A stretch of DNA of 64,000 nucleotides from Pseudodesulfovibrio nedwellii. GTDB lineage: Bacteria > Desulfobacterota > Desulfovibrionia > Desulfovibrionales > Desulfovibrionaceae. A program made the position numbers and the translations under genes. Below are positions 34,957 through 42,580 of the stretch, one piece after another. Under the pieces are notes generated by a model. The model searched no databases, was not told the origin of the DNA, and worked only from the letters and a program-made list of their open reading frames with translations. The DNA lies in contig NZ_AP026709.1 in NCBI RefSeq assembly GCF_027923765.1, positions 2,103,501-2,167,500 on the forward strand, in the 5' to 3' direction. Position 1 is the stretch's first letter, and each line of letters starts with the position of its first letter.

Positions 34957-35409
34957 ATGATAGATACTCAAGTATGGGTCGTCATACTCAGCCTTACCTT
35001 TCTGCTCTATGCCATCAAATGGTTCATCAGTCGCAAACGAAGCGTCAAGGTCTACCGCATCAGCCCTCAGTCGCTCCAACGGTCCAAAGAAGTGCTGATG
35101 GCCGTCCTTCCTCTGATTGAGGATGAAAATGATTTCCCACTTGATCGATCAAAAATCCCCTATTCCAAGGAAGACATAAAAAGTGCGGCCAAAATTTTGG
35201 CCTATTATTTTTGGAGAAAGAAACGCCACGACGAATTGCAACGCATCAAGAATTGCTTTGTCTCAATTTCCCGATTTCAGGATTCCAATCAAGACCTTGA
35301 AACCCAGGAACGAACAGCTGCCAGAGAAAGAAAACAACTGAAGCGTGAGTTGGACTTTTACATGACCCACTCTCCTTTCAATGCAACCAAATCCAGAAAA
35401 CAGCCCTGA
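34957..35409 (+). CDS. Hypothetical single-pass membrane protein
   Basis: The 150-residue product has one N-terminal membrane segment (VWVVILSLTFLLYAIKWFI) followed by a basic linker and a helical, charged cytoplasmic region (DLETQERTAARERKQLKREL) that may be coiled. I recognise no domain. The ATG is preceded by CAGGAAAC, a moderate site. It is 56 bases after the HD-GYP gene, same strand. Confidence 0.65.
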   Translation: MIDTQVWVVILSLTFLLYAIKWFISRKRSVKVYRISPQSLQRSKEVLMAVLPLIEDENDFPLDRSKIPYSKEDIKSAAKILAYYFWRKKRHDELQRIKNCFVSISRFQDSNQDLETQERTAARERKQLKRELDFYMTHSPFNATKSRKQP

Positions 35410-35682
35410 TTATTCCTTTGGTGAGCATTCGCTCCGAATCTCGACAAACCGCTCTTTCAGTTTGCCAACAATATAATCGTACCCTTCATATGTATGCGGA
35501 ATCAGACAGGTGGTGCAATCCTTTACGCCGCTTTCAGACCGTCGGTAATTCCCACCACACTCTTCAAAAAAATACAGCGGACAATAGCAAAAAAGGCAAT
35601 TGAACTTTTCCGGTCTGCTCGTCTTATGACAAGGGAAATACTTACATTCCGAGTTGTTGAAGAATCTATAACTATTTTTCAT
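35410..35682 (-). CDS. Cysteine-rich small-domain protein
   Basis: The 90-residue product matches the cysteine-rich small domain family (Pfam PF04071): MKNSYRFFNNSECKYFPCHK, then FNCLFCYCPLYFFEECGG and DCTTCLIPH. Eight cysteines are spread over the first 60 residues, probably binding metal (zinc or an iron-sulfur cluster). The family occurs alone in anaerobes and archaea, and fused to or near cobalamin genes in some genomes; no direct B12 gene adjoins it here. It abuts the hypothetical membrane gene at its 3' end. Upstream (35683-35913) I see no gene. Confidence 0.82.
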   Translation of the reverse strand: MKNSYRFFNNSECKYFPCHKTSRPEKFNCLFCYCPLYFFEECGGNYRRSESGVKDCTTCLIPHTYEGYDYIVGKLKERFVEIRSECSPKE

Positions 35683-35913
35683 GACGTCACATCCGATTAA
35701 ATTTTAGGCCCATGGTGGGAGACATATAGCATACGCTCAAGGGGGGATTCTTCGCAAGATACTCTAAATCTCAGATTCTTTACAAACACGTAACCGACAA
35801 CAAAAACATCGGCTTTCCTCTCGCGCCACCATTATAATCCTCTTTTTTTAACATTTTCATTATGCAGAGAGAATAGGGATAATCCCTGTTAAATTTCAGA
35901 TGAGGAGAAAGTG

Positions 35914-37203
35914 ATGCGAAGAGCAAGTGTTTTATTCATCAGCATGACGTTCTTTGCCATGCTACTGGTCGGATGCACAACCGGTGAACCGGTCTTCGAT
36001 GTAAAAAAAATTACGTCACAGCCCAAGAATTTCGTTGGTTCGGAAACCTGCAAAACGTGCCACCTTGAGCACTACGATTCATGGAAGGTCACCAATCATA
36101 GCCGCATGGCTCAGGATGTCACAGTCAACGCCGACGCCTTTATCGTGGATATCAATCTGGATAATATCAAAGCAGACTTCAAACTGCTCGAAGACAAGGG
36201 TAAACTCAAACTGCCTCTGAATGACATCTACTTCCCGAACAAAGAAGACATCAAGTACACTATCGGCAACGAATGGAAGCAACGTTACATTATCGAAAAA
36301 AATGGCATTCTCTATATTTCACCCATCCAATTCAACACCGAGACCGGACGTTGGGTCAACTACCACGAAAAAGACTGGGAAAAACGTCCTTGGCTGCTCA
36401 AATGCGGAGGCTGTCATACTACCGGCACCAAACTCGACCTGGAATATCCTGCCAACAGCACCTTCACCGAACCGGGTGTTGGCTGTGAGGCCTGTCATGG
36501 AGCCGGCTCCTGGCATGTTGCGCTGCCAAAAACAGCTGTGTTCGAAAAACGTGAGACCATTCTCAACCCGGCCAAAATGCCTCGCGGCACTTCGGTGCAG
36601 GTCTGCGGAAGCTGTCACAACCGAGGCAAATCCACCATGGCCAAAGGTTCAAGCTGGCCCGTGGGCTACACTCCTGGCAAGGCTCTGGAGCCGTATTATA
36701 CATCCACATCATACGCTGCGGGCGACAAGAAACACATGTACCCCAACGAATTCTCCAAAGGCCACCACCAGCAGTACATCGATTGGCTCAAGTCAGAACA
36801 CCGCCGTGAAGGTGTGACCTGCACATCCTGCCATTCCGTACACCAACTCGGCATGCCCTCAACCCGCTTCCAAACCAAGGCCGCAGGGTCGGCTTCCTGT
36901 CTGGGCTGTCATAAACAACAGAACAGCAACATGGCACATGCCATCCACTCATTCGCCAACTGTGTGGGATGTCATATGCCTCGTATCGCCAAAAGTGCAG
37001 AATCCAGCGATATTCACAGCCACGTCTTCAAGACGTTGCTCCCGTCAGGAACTCTAGAAAATCCCGAAATCCCGAACTCCTGTCAGAATTGTCACCACCA
37101 CAAGGATGCCAATCTGGCCGAACTGCAAAAGCAATTTGAGTTGTTGGCTTCAATGCCCAAACCCGAGGGCAAGGTTGTGGAGTCTGTGAACGCCTACAAA
37201 TAG
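35914..37203 (+). CDS. Octaheme c-type cytochrome lipoprotein
   Basis: The ATG at 35914 follows GAGGAG and gives a 429-residue protein (a GTG just before it is also in frame). The signal is a lipoprotein type (FFAMLLVGC, Cys near residue 21). Eight CxxCH heme sites follow in order: CKTCH, CGGCH, CEACH, CGSCH, CTSCH, CLGCH, CVGCH and CQNCH. An extended, heme-poor stretch of about 100 residues separates the first two sites. This resembles c554/octaheme-type multiheme cytochromes and is expected on the outer face of a membrane in the periplasm. It is followed by a triheme membrane cytochrome and a cytochrome b; the three are tightly spaced and probably form one membrane electron-transfer complex, perhaps related in plan to the Ohc complex of Desulfovibrio. 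Confidence 0.92.
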   Translation: MRRASVLFISMTFFAMLLVGCTTGEPVFDVKKITSQPKNFVGSETCKTCHLEHYDSWKVTNHSRMAQDVTVNADAFIVDINLDNIKADFKLLEDKGKLKLPLNDIYFPNKEDIKYTIGNEWKQRYIIEKNGILYISPIQFNTETGRWVNYHEKDWEKRPWLLKCGGCHTTGTKLDLEYPANSTFTEPGVGCEACHGAGSWHVALPKTAVFEKRETILNPAKMPRGTSVQVCGSCHNRGKSTMAKGSSWPVGYTPGKALEPYYTSTSYAAGDKKHMYPNEFSKGHHQQYIDWLKSEHRREGVTCTSCHSVHQLGMPSTRFQTKAAGSASCLGCHKQQNSNMAHAIHSFANCVGCHMPRIAKSAESSDIHSHVFKTLLPSGTLENPEIPNSCQNCHHHKDANLAELQKQFELLASMPKPEGKVVESVNAYK

Positions 37204-37212
37204 GAGGCGATC

Positions 37213-37860
37213 ATGCAACGGATAATCATAATCATAGCCCTGCTCCTTGTGGGAGGCGTTATGGCTTCACCCTGTATGGCTCAGGAGGAAGTCGCCGGTT
37301 CCAACCGATATCTACTCAACGAGATGAGCACGGGATATTACGAAGAATATGAAGTCATACCGGGACGAGACAGCCCATTCCTGCAATGGGATGAGCCACG
37401 GGACACCATCCGAACCGGCGGCAGGGGACGCTCTGCCACATATCAGGCAGATTCCCACGCAGGTGTGCCTAATTATTGGCGACACAGGTGCAGCTCATGC
37501 CACAAAAAAGAAGCGCACAACAACCGGCATGTGACCAGAAACAACATCGCCTGCCGCCATTGTCATGGAGTTGAGCCCATAGCAGGTATCAACCACTACA
37601 ACTCGCCGATGAATCCCATTCGCAGGCATGCCTATGTCTGCGCGAAGTGCCATCAGGGCGCAAACGGTTCATTTGCCATGTATCTCGTTCATGAACCGCC
37701 CCCTCTGCTCGCAGGTACTGCGGAGAGTTTCCCGGTTCTGTACTGGATTACATGGATAATGGTAGCGATCGCTTTCTTCTCGTTTGCACTTTTCCTGCCA
37801 CATACCGGCCTATGGATGCTCCGAGAACTATTCACCAGAAAAAAAGGGGGTGACGAATGA
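37213..37860 (+). CDS. Membrane-anchored triheme cytochrome c
   Basis: The 215-residue protein has a cleavable signal peptide (IIIIIALLLVGGVMAS, then CMAQ) and three heme sites (CSSCH, CRHCH, CAKCH). A C-terminal membrane helix (FPVLYWITWIMVAIAFFSFAL) anchors it so that the heme domain faces the periplasm. It starts 9 bases after the octaheme gene, and its stop overlaps the cytochrome b start by four bases (ATGA). It should pass electrons between the cytochrome b and the octaheme lipoprotein. Confidence 0.88.
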   Translation: MQRIIIIIALLLVGGVMASPCMAQEEVAGSNRYLLNEMSTGYYEEYEVIPGRDSPFLQWDEPRDTIRTGGRGRSATYQADSHAGVPNYWRHRCSSCHKKEAHNNRHVTRNNIACRHCHGVEPIAGINHYNSPMNPIRRHAYVCAKCHQGANGSFAMYLVHEPPPLLAGTAESFPVLYWITWIMVAIAFFSFALFLPHTGLWMLRELFTRKKGGDE

Positions 37861-38657
37861 GACTCAAACGATTCACCCCAGTCCAAAAGGCGTTTCACGC
37901 CATGTTGATGCTGTCATTCCTGGTGCAAGCCGTTACCGGCACGGCCAGAATGTACATTGAAACCAACTGGGGCAGGACTTTGGCCCACCCCTTTGGCGGC
38001 TATGAGCAATGCCTGATTGTCCACAAATACGTTGGACTGTTCATGCTCTTCCTCTTCGTCTGCCATCTGGCGTATGTGTTGTTCGTCGTCATGTCCAAAA
38101 AAGTCCACAGCGACGACGGTCTATGGTTACAAAAAAAAGACGTACGAGAGTTCTTCACCCACCTGCGCTGGATGTTCGGCGGCGAGGCACCTCGTTTCGA
38201 ACGTTGGGGATATTGGGAGAAATTCGACTACTGGGCCGTCTTCTGGGGTATGATAATCCTCGGCGTCACAGGGCTCATGCTCTATGCACCTCTTGAGACC
38301 TCCCGCCACTTCAAGGGTTGGTCCCTGAATGTGGCCTTATGGGTACACCGTATCGAGGCCTGTCTGGCCATGTTGCATATCTTCGTCATCCACTTTGCCA
38401 TCGCTCATTTACGAAGGCATAATTTCCCCATGGATCGCGCTATGTTCTGTGGAGACACGGACCTTGAATCTGCAAGCGAAGAACGCCCGGCATGGTTGGC
38501 ACGACTCAGGACAAATAATGAGTTGAACGAAAAGGCCATTGACGATGTCTCCTCCATCCAAGTGGTCGTAACGTATGCGGTAGGCCTCGGCGCAGTTGCC
38601 CTCGGCATCTCCCTCGTCATAGGAGGGCTTATGAACGCCGGACTTGTCAATTGGTAG
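37857..38657 (+). CDS. Di-heme cytochrome b membrane subunit
   Basis: The 266-residue protein has the layout of cytochrome b561/FdhI-type subunits: FTPVQKAFHAMLMLSFLVQA (His near residue 14), HKYVGLFMLFLFVCHLAYV (two His), GVTGLMLYAP and HRIEACLAMLHIFVIHFAIAHLR (His pair in a helix). An extra C-terminal membrane helix follows. It should carry two b hemes and exchange electrons with the menaquinone pool. It is coupled by ATGA to the triheme cytochrome, consistent with a three-subunit complex. Confidence 0.88.
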   Translation: MRLKRFTPVQKAFHAMLMLSFLVQAVTGTARMYIETNWGRTLAHPFGGYEQCLIVHKYVGLFMLFLFVCHLAYVLFVVMSKKVHSDDGLWLQKKDVREFFTHLRWMFGGEAPRFERWGYWEKFDYWAVFWGMIILGVTGLMLYAPLETSRHFKGWSLNVALWVHRIEACLAMLHIFVIHFAIAHLRRHNFPMDRAMFCGDTDLESASEERPAWLARLRTNNELNEKAIDDVSSIQVVVTYAVGLGAVALGISLVIGGLMNAGLVNW

Positions 38658-38670
38658 ACACTAACAAAAA

Positions 38671-38696
38671 AGGCCCGAAGCAAATGCTTCGGGCCT
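38671..38696. terminator. Bidirectional terminator, cytochrome b/M15 peptidase
   Basis: An 11-bp stem (GGCCCGAAGC arm) closes a short loop and is flanked by A and T runs on both sides. It lies between convergent genes. Confidence 0.9.
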
Positions 38697-38705
38697 TTTT
38701 TGACG

Positions 38706-39377
38706 TTACTCGCTGTGATACGATTCAATCCATTCCTCCAAATTCGGTGGAACCTTCTGAAAATGCATGTAATCAACCTTTTCTCCAGTCCAATCACCTC
38801 CCCATTCCCAACCCTGTTTCTTAAAGGCTTTCACAACCGGCGAGTCCGGCAAAAGGGTTTCAGGATCTGAAGGATCATATGTCGCCCCCGGAGGAAGAAT
38901 CAAATCGCCCTTGATATAGGGATTCTTTCGAGGATTGATATCAACAGCCAATCCAAAGGCATGCTTGGAGAGATGTCTGGAATCAACGATTGGTCTCCAC
39001 ACATAAGCCGACGTGTTATTGGTATCAGGAGATAGCCCATATAAGGCCTTTTTCTGTATCAAAGGATGGGCGATAGGGAGTACGGATTCAACAGGAAAAC
39101 GACTTCTTTTAATTCTTTCAAATATCAAGCGGATGTCACCCTCAAGAGCCTTGTGGACGACAACCTGCCCCTGATGCACAACTCCGTCCGGACCATAATA
39201 TCGGACCGGGACAACAACAAGTCGCTCCTGAATGGATGCAATGACATCGGGAGGCTGATTCGTGTAAATGGCCTCATCACTGGAAAGACTGCTGTCAAAA
39301 ACAACAGGAGCACACCCAAAAAGCACAGCAAGACTGACGACCGACAGCCATAGCCCTTTTATCAAAAATCGAAACAC
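38706..39377 (-). CDS. M15-family peptidoglycan peptidase (VanY/CwlK-like)
   Basis: The start is a GTG at 39377 preceded by AGGGGA; the protein has 223 residues. The N terminus is a lipoprotein-like signal (LAVLFGCAP). The zinc-binding region of family M15 is clear: SKHAFGLAVDINP (His and Asp) and VDYMHFQ (second His), with GWEWGGDWTG. It should hydrolyse peptide bridges of peptidoglycan in the periplasm. The closest fit is the L-alanyl-D-glutamate endopeptidase/M15C-type branch, not certain. It converges on the cytochrome b gene. Confidence 0.85.
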   Translation of the reverse strand: MFRFLIKGLWLSVVSLAVLFGCAPVVFDSSLSSDEAIYTNQPPDVIASIQERLVVVPVRYYGPDGVVHQGQVVVHKALEGDIRLIFERIKRSRFPVESVLPIAHPLIQKKALYGLSPDTNNTSAYVWRPIVDSRHLSKHAFGLAVDINPRKNPYIKGDLILPPGATYDPSDPETLLPDSPVVKAFKKQGWEWGGDWTGEKVDYMHFQKVPPNLEEWIESYHSE

Positions 39378-39441
39378 TAAAATCCCCTTTATATGCAGAG
39401 GCTATTTTTGCCGTGCACGATTCTGTTCATCGTCAAAAACA

Positions 39442-39840
39442 TCACGCTCCCGCTAACCACTTAACCCACAATTTGCGTGTTCGTGGCCCGTCGAACTCGC
39501 AAAAGTAAATCTTCTGCCATGTCCCAAGCTGGATGTTACCACCCTCGACAATGACGAGCTGATCGCACCCAAACAGGGAAGACTTGATGTGAGCATCGGA
39601 ATTGCCCTCGGCATGATGATAATCTCCATGATGCGGCACGAGTTTGCGCATATTCACAAGGATATCGCGCACTACGTCCGGGTCTGCACCTTCATTGATG
39701 GTAATAGCCCCTGTGGTATGCGGACAATAGAGCATGAGTGCGCCATCAGACCATCCGTTTTCATGAATGACTTTACGAACGGCGGTGGTGATATCCACCA
39801 TTTCTTCATGGTCATGAGTTTGAACACGCAAGATTTCCAC
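39442..39840 (-). CDS. YjbQ-family protein (UPF0047)
   Basis: The 132-residue protein is a complete YjbQ domain: ALMLYCPHTTGAITINEGAD with the HTTxA motif, VVRDILVNMRKLVPHHGDYH, HAEGNSDAHIKSSLFG and GTWQKIYFCEFDGPR. Members form trimeric jelly-roll-like barrels, and some are annotated as secondary thiamine-phosphate synthase. The real reaction is uncertain. It begins 12 bases after a sensor diguanylate cyclase on the same strand. Confidence 0.9.
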   Translation of the reverse strand: MEILRVQTHDHEEMVDITTAVRKVIHENGWSDGALMLYCPHTTGAITINEGADPDVVRDILVNMRKLVPHHGDYHHAEGNSDAHIKSSLFGCDQLVIVEGGNIQLGTWQKIYFCEFDGPRTRKLWVKWLAGA

Positions 39841-39852
39841 GACAACGCCCCT

Positions 39853-41499
39853 TTACCCTTCGGATTCCCTGTTGATTTCCACTCTATTACGGCCTTTGTC
39901 CTTGGCCTGATACAAGGCCTTGTCGGCCCGGGCCAGCATATCTTCATAGGCGTCCACACCAAAACGAATGTCCCAGGCGTAATGGGCAATACCGATGGAG
40001 ATGGTGCAGGCCAGCGGGAGTTCATCCGTGTTATAAATATGTGCCGCGACCTCCTGACGAAGACGTTCGGCCAAGACCTGACTTGATTCCAAGTCAGAAC
40101 CGGGGGCGACCACGGCAAACTCTTCGCCACCATAACGAGCAACGATGTCGGATGAACGAATAACATCCTGAAAAGCCTGTGCTATTTGCTTGAGAACTAT
40201 ATCGCCAACCGCATGTCCATAGGTGTCGTTGATATTCTTAAAATGATCAATATCCATCATGAACAGAGTACACGGCTGTTTGGCACGAATGGCGATATCC
40301 ACCAAACGCGCGCCCTCCTTCATCAAAAAACGTCTATTGGGCAGCCCTGTCAATTGATCGGTAACAGCAGACGTCTCCAATTCCTGAACAGTTTCATCGA
40401 CTTTCGCCTGCATGGCACAAAAAGCTTCTACAAGGTTATCAATCTCTTGAGGGGGAGAGTATGGAAAAACATCAAAACACGTCTGATCATATTCTCCACG
40501 AGTCATTCGTAATGAGATTTCACTGATACGAGCCAAAGGCTGCGTGATGGAACGAGCCAAACGCAAAAAGACTGGGCTCAAGATGGCTATGGAAATAAAA
40601 AAACCACCAATAATCGTCCAAAGGAAAGGATATAACGGGCCGATCGCTTCGCTATAACCAATCTCGGAAACAATGAGCCATGTGCCGTCCTTGGTCCATT
40701 GGCTGGCTCCCAAAACCTTAACCCCCCTATAATCACGATACGGTTTGGTCGGTTGTTTCCCGATCAGTCCGGTACGAAGCACGTCAGAATTGTTCTTGAT
40801 CGTCATGATTGCCGTCGTCTGAATTCTGCCCTGCCTCCGCAACTCCCCCTGATAACGGGATTCGGTCAGCATGTACCCTTCCCGGTTCAAAAGGTACGTT
40901 TCTCCAGTCTCGCCAAATCTGAGATTATTCATGAGATCGTCAATTGCCGTCAAACGGGAAGCAAGAAAGACAACACCACCGAAAGAGCCATCCAATCGTT
41001 TTACCGGATGAGAAAAAATAATGATGGGCTTTCCAGACGTTCTTCCGATAAGAACATTCGTCACAAAAGCTTCGCCAGCACGGGCCTTAATAAAATATTC
41101 CCGATCAGAAACATCTACCATAATTTTGGTCGAAGAAGCCCCAACGGTTTTCCCGTCAGCCCCAGCCATGACCACAGCAGAAATATCCGGATGCGTTTTA
41201 TCGAAATGTTCAAGAATGGGGTTGATTTTTTCAACTTGGCCATGCCGCACCACATCCAATTCAGCCAAGAATTGTATATTTCTTTCCTGCTCCTGATACC
41301 ATTCCTCGATGACAATCTTGTGGGATACGGCTTGTTCAAGAAGTCCCTTCTCGACATTTTCCAGAATGGATGCCCGCACAAAAACGATGAGAACAACTGC
41401 AGCAAAAAGCAAAGGTACACCGACCATAAGCGTAGAATACAGCCTGATTCGACCACCCACGGAATCCGGCACAAGAAACTGTCGCATATAAAACTCCAA
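39853..41499 (-). CDS. Membrane sensor diguanylate cyclase (Cache, HAMP-like, GGDEF)
   Basis: The 548-residue protein has an N-terminal membrane helix (near 20-45), a periplasmic sensor region of dCache type (VVMAGADGKTVGASS, DREYFIKARAGEAFVTNVLIG, KPIIIFSHPVKRLDGSFGG), a second membrane helix near 290-310, a HAMP-like linker, and a GGDEF domain (DQLTGLPNRRFLMKEGARL, MMDIDHFKNINDTYGHAVGD, ARYGGEEFAVV). An RxxD inhibition site (RSSD) precedes GGEEF by five residues. It makes cyclic-di-GMP in response to an extracellular ligand, possibly a small carboxylate or amino acid. The start may be the ATG four codons in. Confidence 0.92.
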   Translation of the reverse strand: MEFYMRQFLVPDSVGGRIRLYSTLMVGVPLLFAAVVLIVFVRASILENVEKGLLEQAVSHKIVIEEWYQEQERNIQFLAELDVVRHGQVEKINPILEHFDKTHPDISAVVMAGADGKTVGASSTKIMVDVSDREYFIKARAGEAFVTNVLIGRTSGKPIIIFSHPVKRLDGSFGGVVFLASRLTAIDDLMNNLRFGETGETYLLNREGYMLTESRYQGELRRQGRIQTTAIMTIKNNSDVLRTGLIGKQPTKPYRDYRGVKVLGASQWTKDGTWLIVSEIGYSEAIGPLYPFLWTIIGGFFISIAILSPVFLRLARSITQPLARISEISLRMTRGEYDQTCFDVFPYSPPQEIDNLVEAFCAMQAKVDETVQELETSAVTDQLTGLPNRRFLMKEGARLVDIAIRAKQPCTLFMMDIDHFKNINDTYGHAVGDIVLKQIAQAFQDVIRSSDIVARYGGEEFAVVAPGSDLESSQVLAERLRQEVAAHIYNTDELPLACTISIGIAHYAWDIRFGVDAYEDMLARADKALYQAKDKGRNRVEINRESEG

Positions 41500-41621
41500 T
41501 CTGAATCATTCTATAAGACGACATAATCTTGCATTATCCAAAAGAAGTGAGCAACCGCCTTATAAATCAAAACAACAAACGTCTTTCTGACTATTTGTGC
41601 CTTAGAAAGAAACTAACCTCT

Positions 41622-42389
41622 CTATTTACGGTACATATGCTTGAAATTTTCATCGTAAAGCAGGGACTTGGCAGTACCGGCATCCTTGACTCCCTGTCCG
41701 GGCAGGATCAGAAAAACTGTCTGACGAACAAAATCATTGGTGCGTGCGGTATGTGCCAACTGACCGAGTTCGGTTTCAACAACCCTTTCTTCAGGCCATC
41801 CAACACGGTAGGCCATGACGACCAGCGTTGATTCACCCAACCCTCCAGCCAGCAGTTCTTTCTGGATACCTTCCGGGTTCCCGGCGGACAAATAAATACA
41901 CATCGCCGAACCGTGTGCCGCCAACTTTCGCAGATCCTCGGATTCCGGCACTGGGGTCTTCCCGGCCAGTCGGGTGAAAATCAAAGTCTGCGTCACTTCC
42001 GGCACGGTATACGACTTCATCGCAGCTGCCGCTGCCGCGAATCCAGCGGTCACTCCCGGAACAACGGAATAGCCCACGCCGTCACGATCCAGCAATTCCA
42101 TCTGCTCTCGAATCGCCCCATACAGGGAAGGATCACCGGTATGCACCCGCGCTACGGAACCACCAGCCCGAACAGTCTCCATCATCAAATCGTGTGTTTC
42201 TTCAAGGTTCAAAGGGGCGGAATCTGCGACCTTCGCTCCGACCTTGGCTCCGGCCACGACTTCGGATGGCACCAGTGAGCCAGCATACAATACAAGGTCT
42301 GCCTCACAAATAAGTCGCTGTCCCTTAACCGTCAGCAATTCTGGATCGCCCGGACCGGCACCAATAAAATAGACTCTTGTTTCAACCAT
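41622..42389 (-). CDS. cobM: Precorrin-4 (cobalt-precorrin-4) C11-methyltransferase
   Basis: The 255-residue SAM-dependent tetrapyrrole methylase has VYFIGAGPGDPELLTVKG at the start, VLYAGSLVPSEVV, ARVHTGDPSLYGAIREQM and VVPGVTAGFAAAAAAMK, as in CobM/CbiF. It methylates C11 in the corrin pathway. The ribosome site is AGGA. It stands alone here, away from the other B12 genes. The 122 bases beyond the stop hold no recognised feature. Confidence 0.94.
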   Translation of the reverse strand: MVETRVYFIGAGPGDPELLTVKGQRLICEADLVLYAGSLVPSEVVAGAKVGAKVADSAPLNLEETHDLMMETVRAGGSVARVHTGDPSLYGAIREQMELLDRDGVGYSVVPGVTAGFAAAAAAMKSYTVPEVTQTLIFTRLAGKTPVPESEDLRKLAAHGSAMCIYLSAGNPEGIQKELLAGGLGESTLVVMAYRVGWPEERVVETELGQLAHTARTNDFVRQTVFLILPGQGVKDAGTAKSLLYDENFKHMYRK

Positions 42390-42580
42390 ATATCCTGCCG
42401 TCGAATGTTTTTTTGAAGGTTTGTAATGACACTTACACGGTACACACTGGACATATGAAAGCCAAGCCAGAGAAAAGCCACACCATTATAACGTAAACAG
42501 TATTGTTTCACCTCTTCATAGTATGCTATTGTTTAAATCCTTCTCACTCGGGGGTTCCCCGAAAACACTAGGAGCACACC

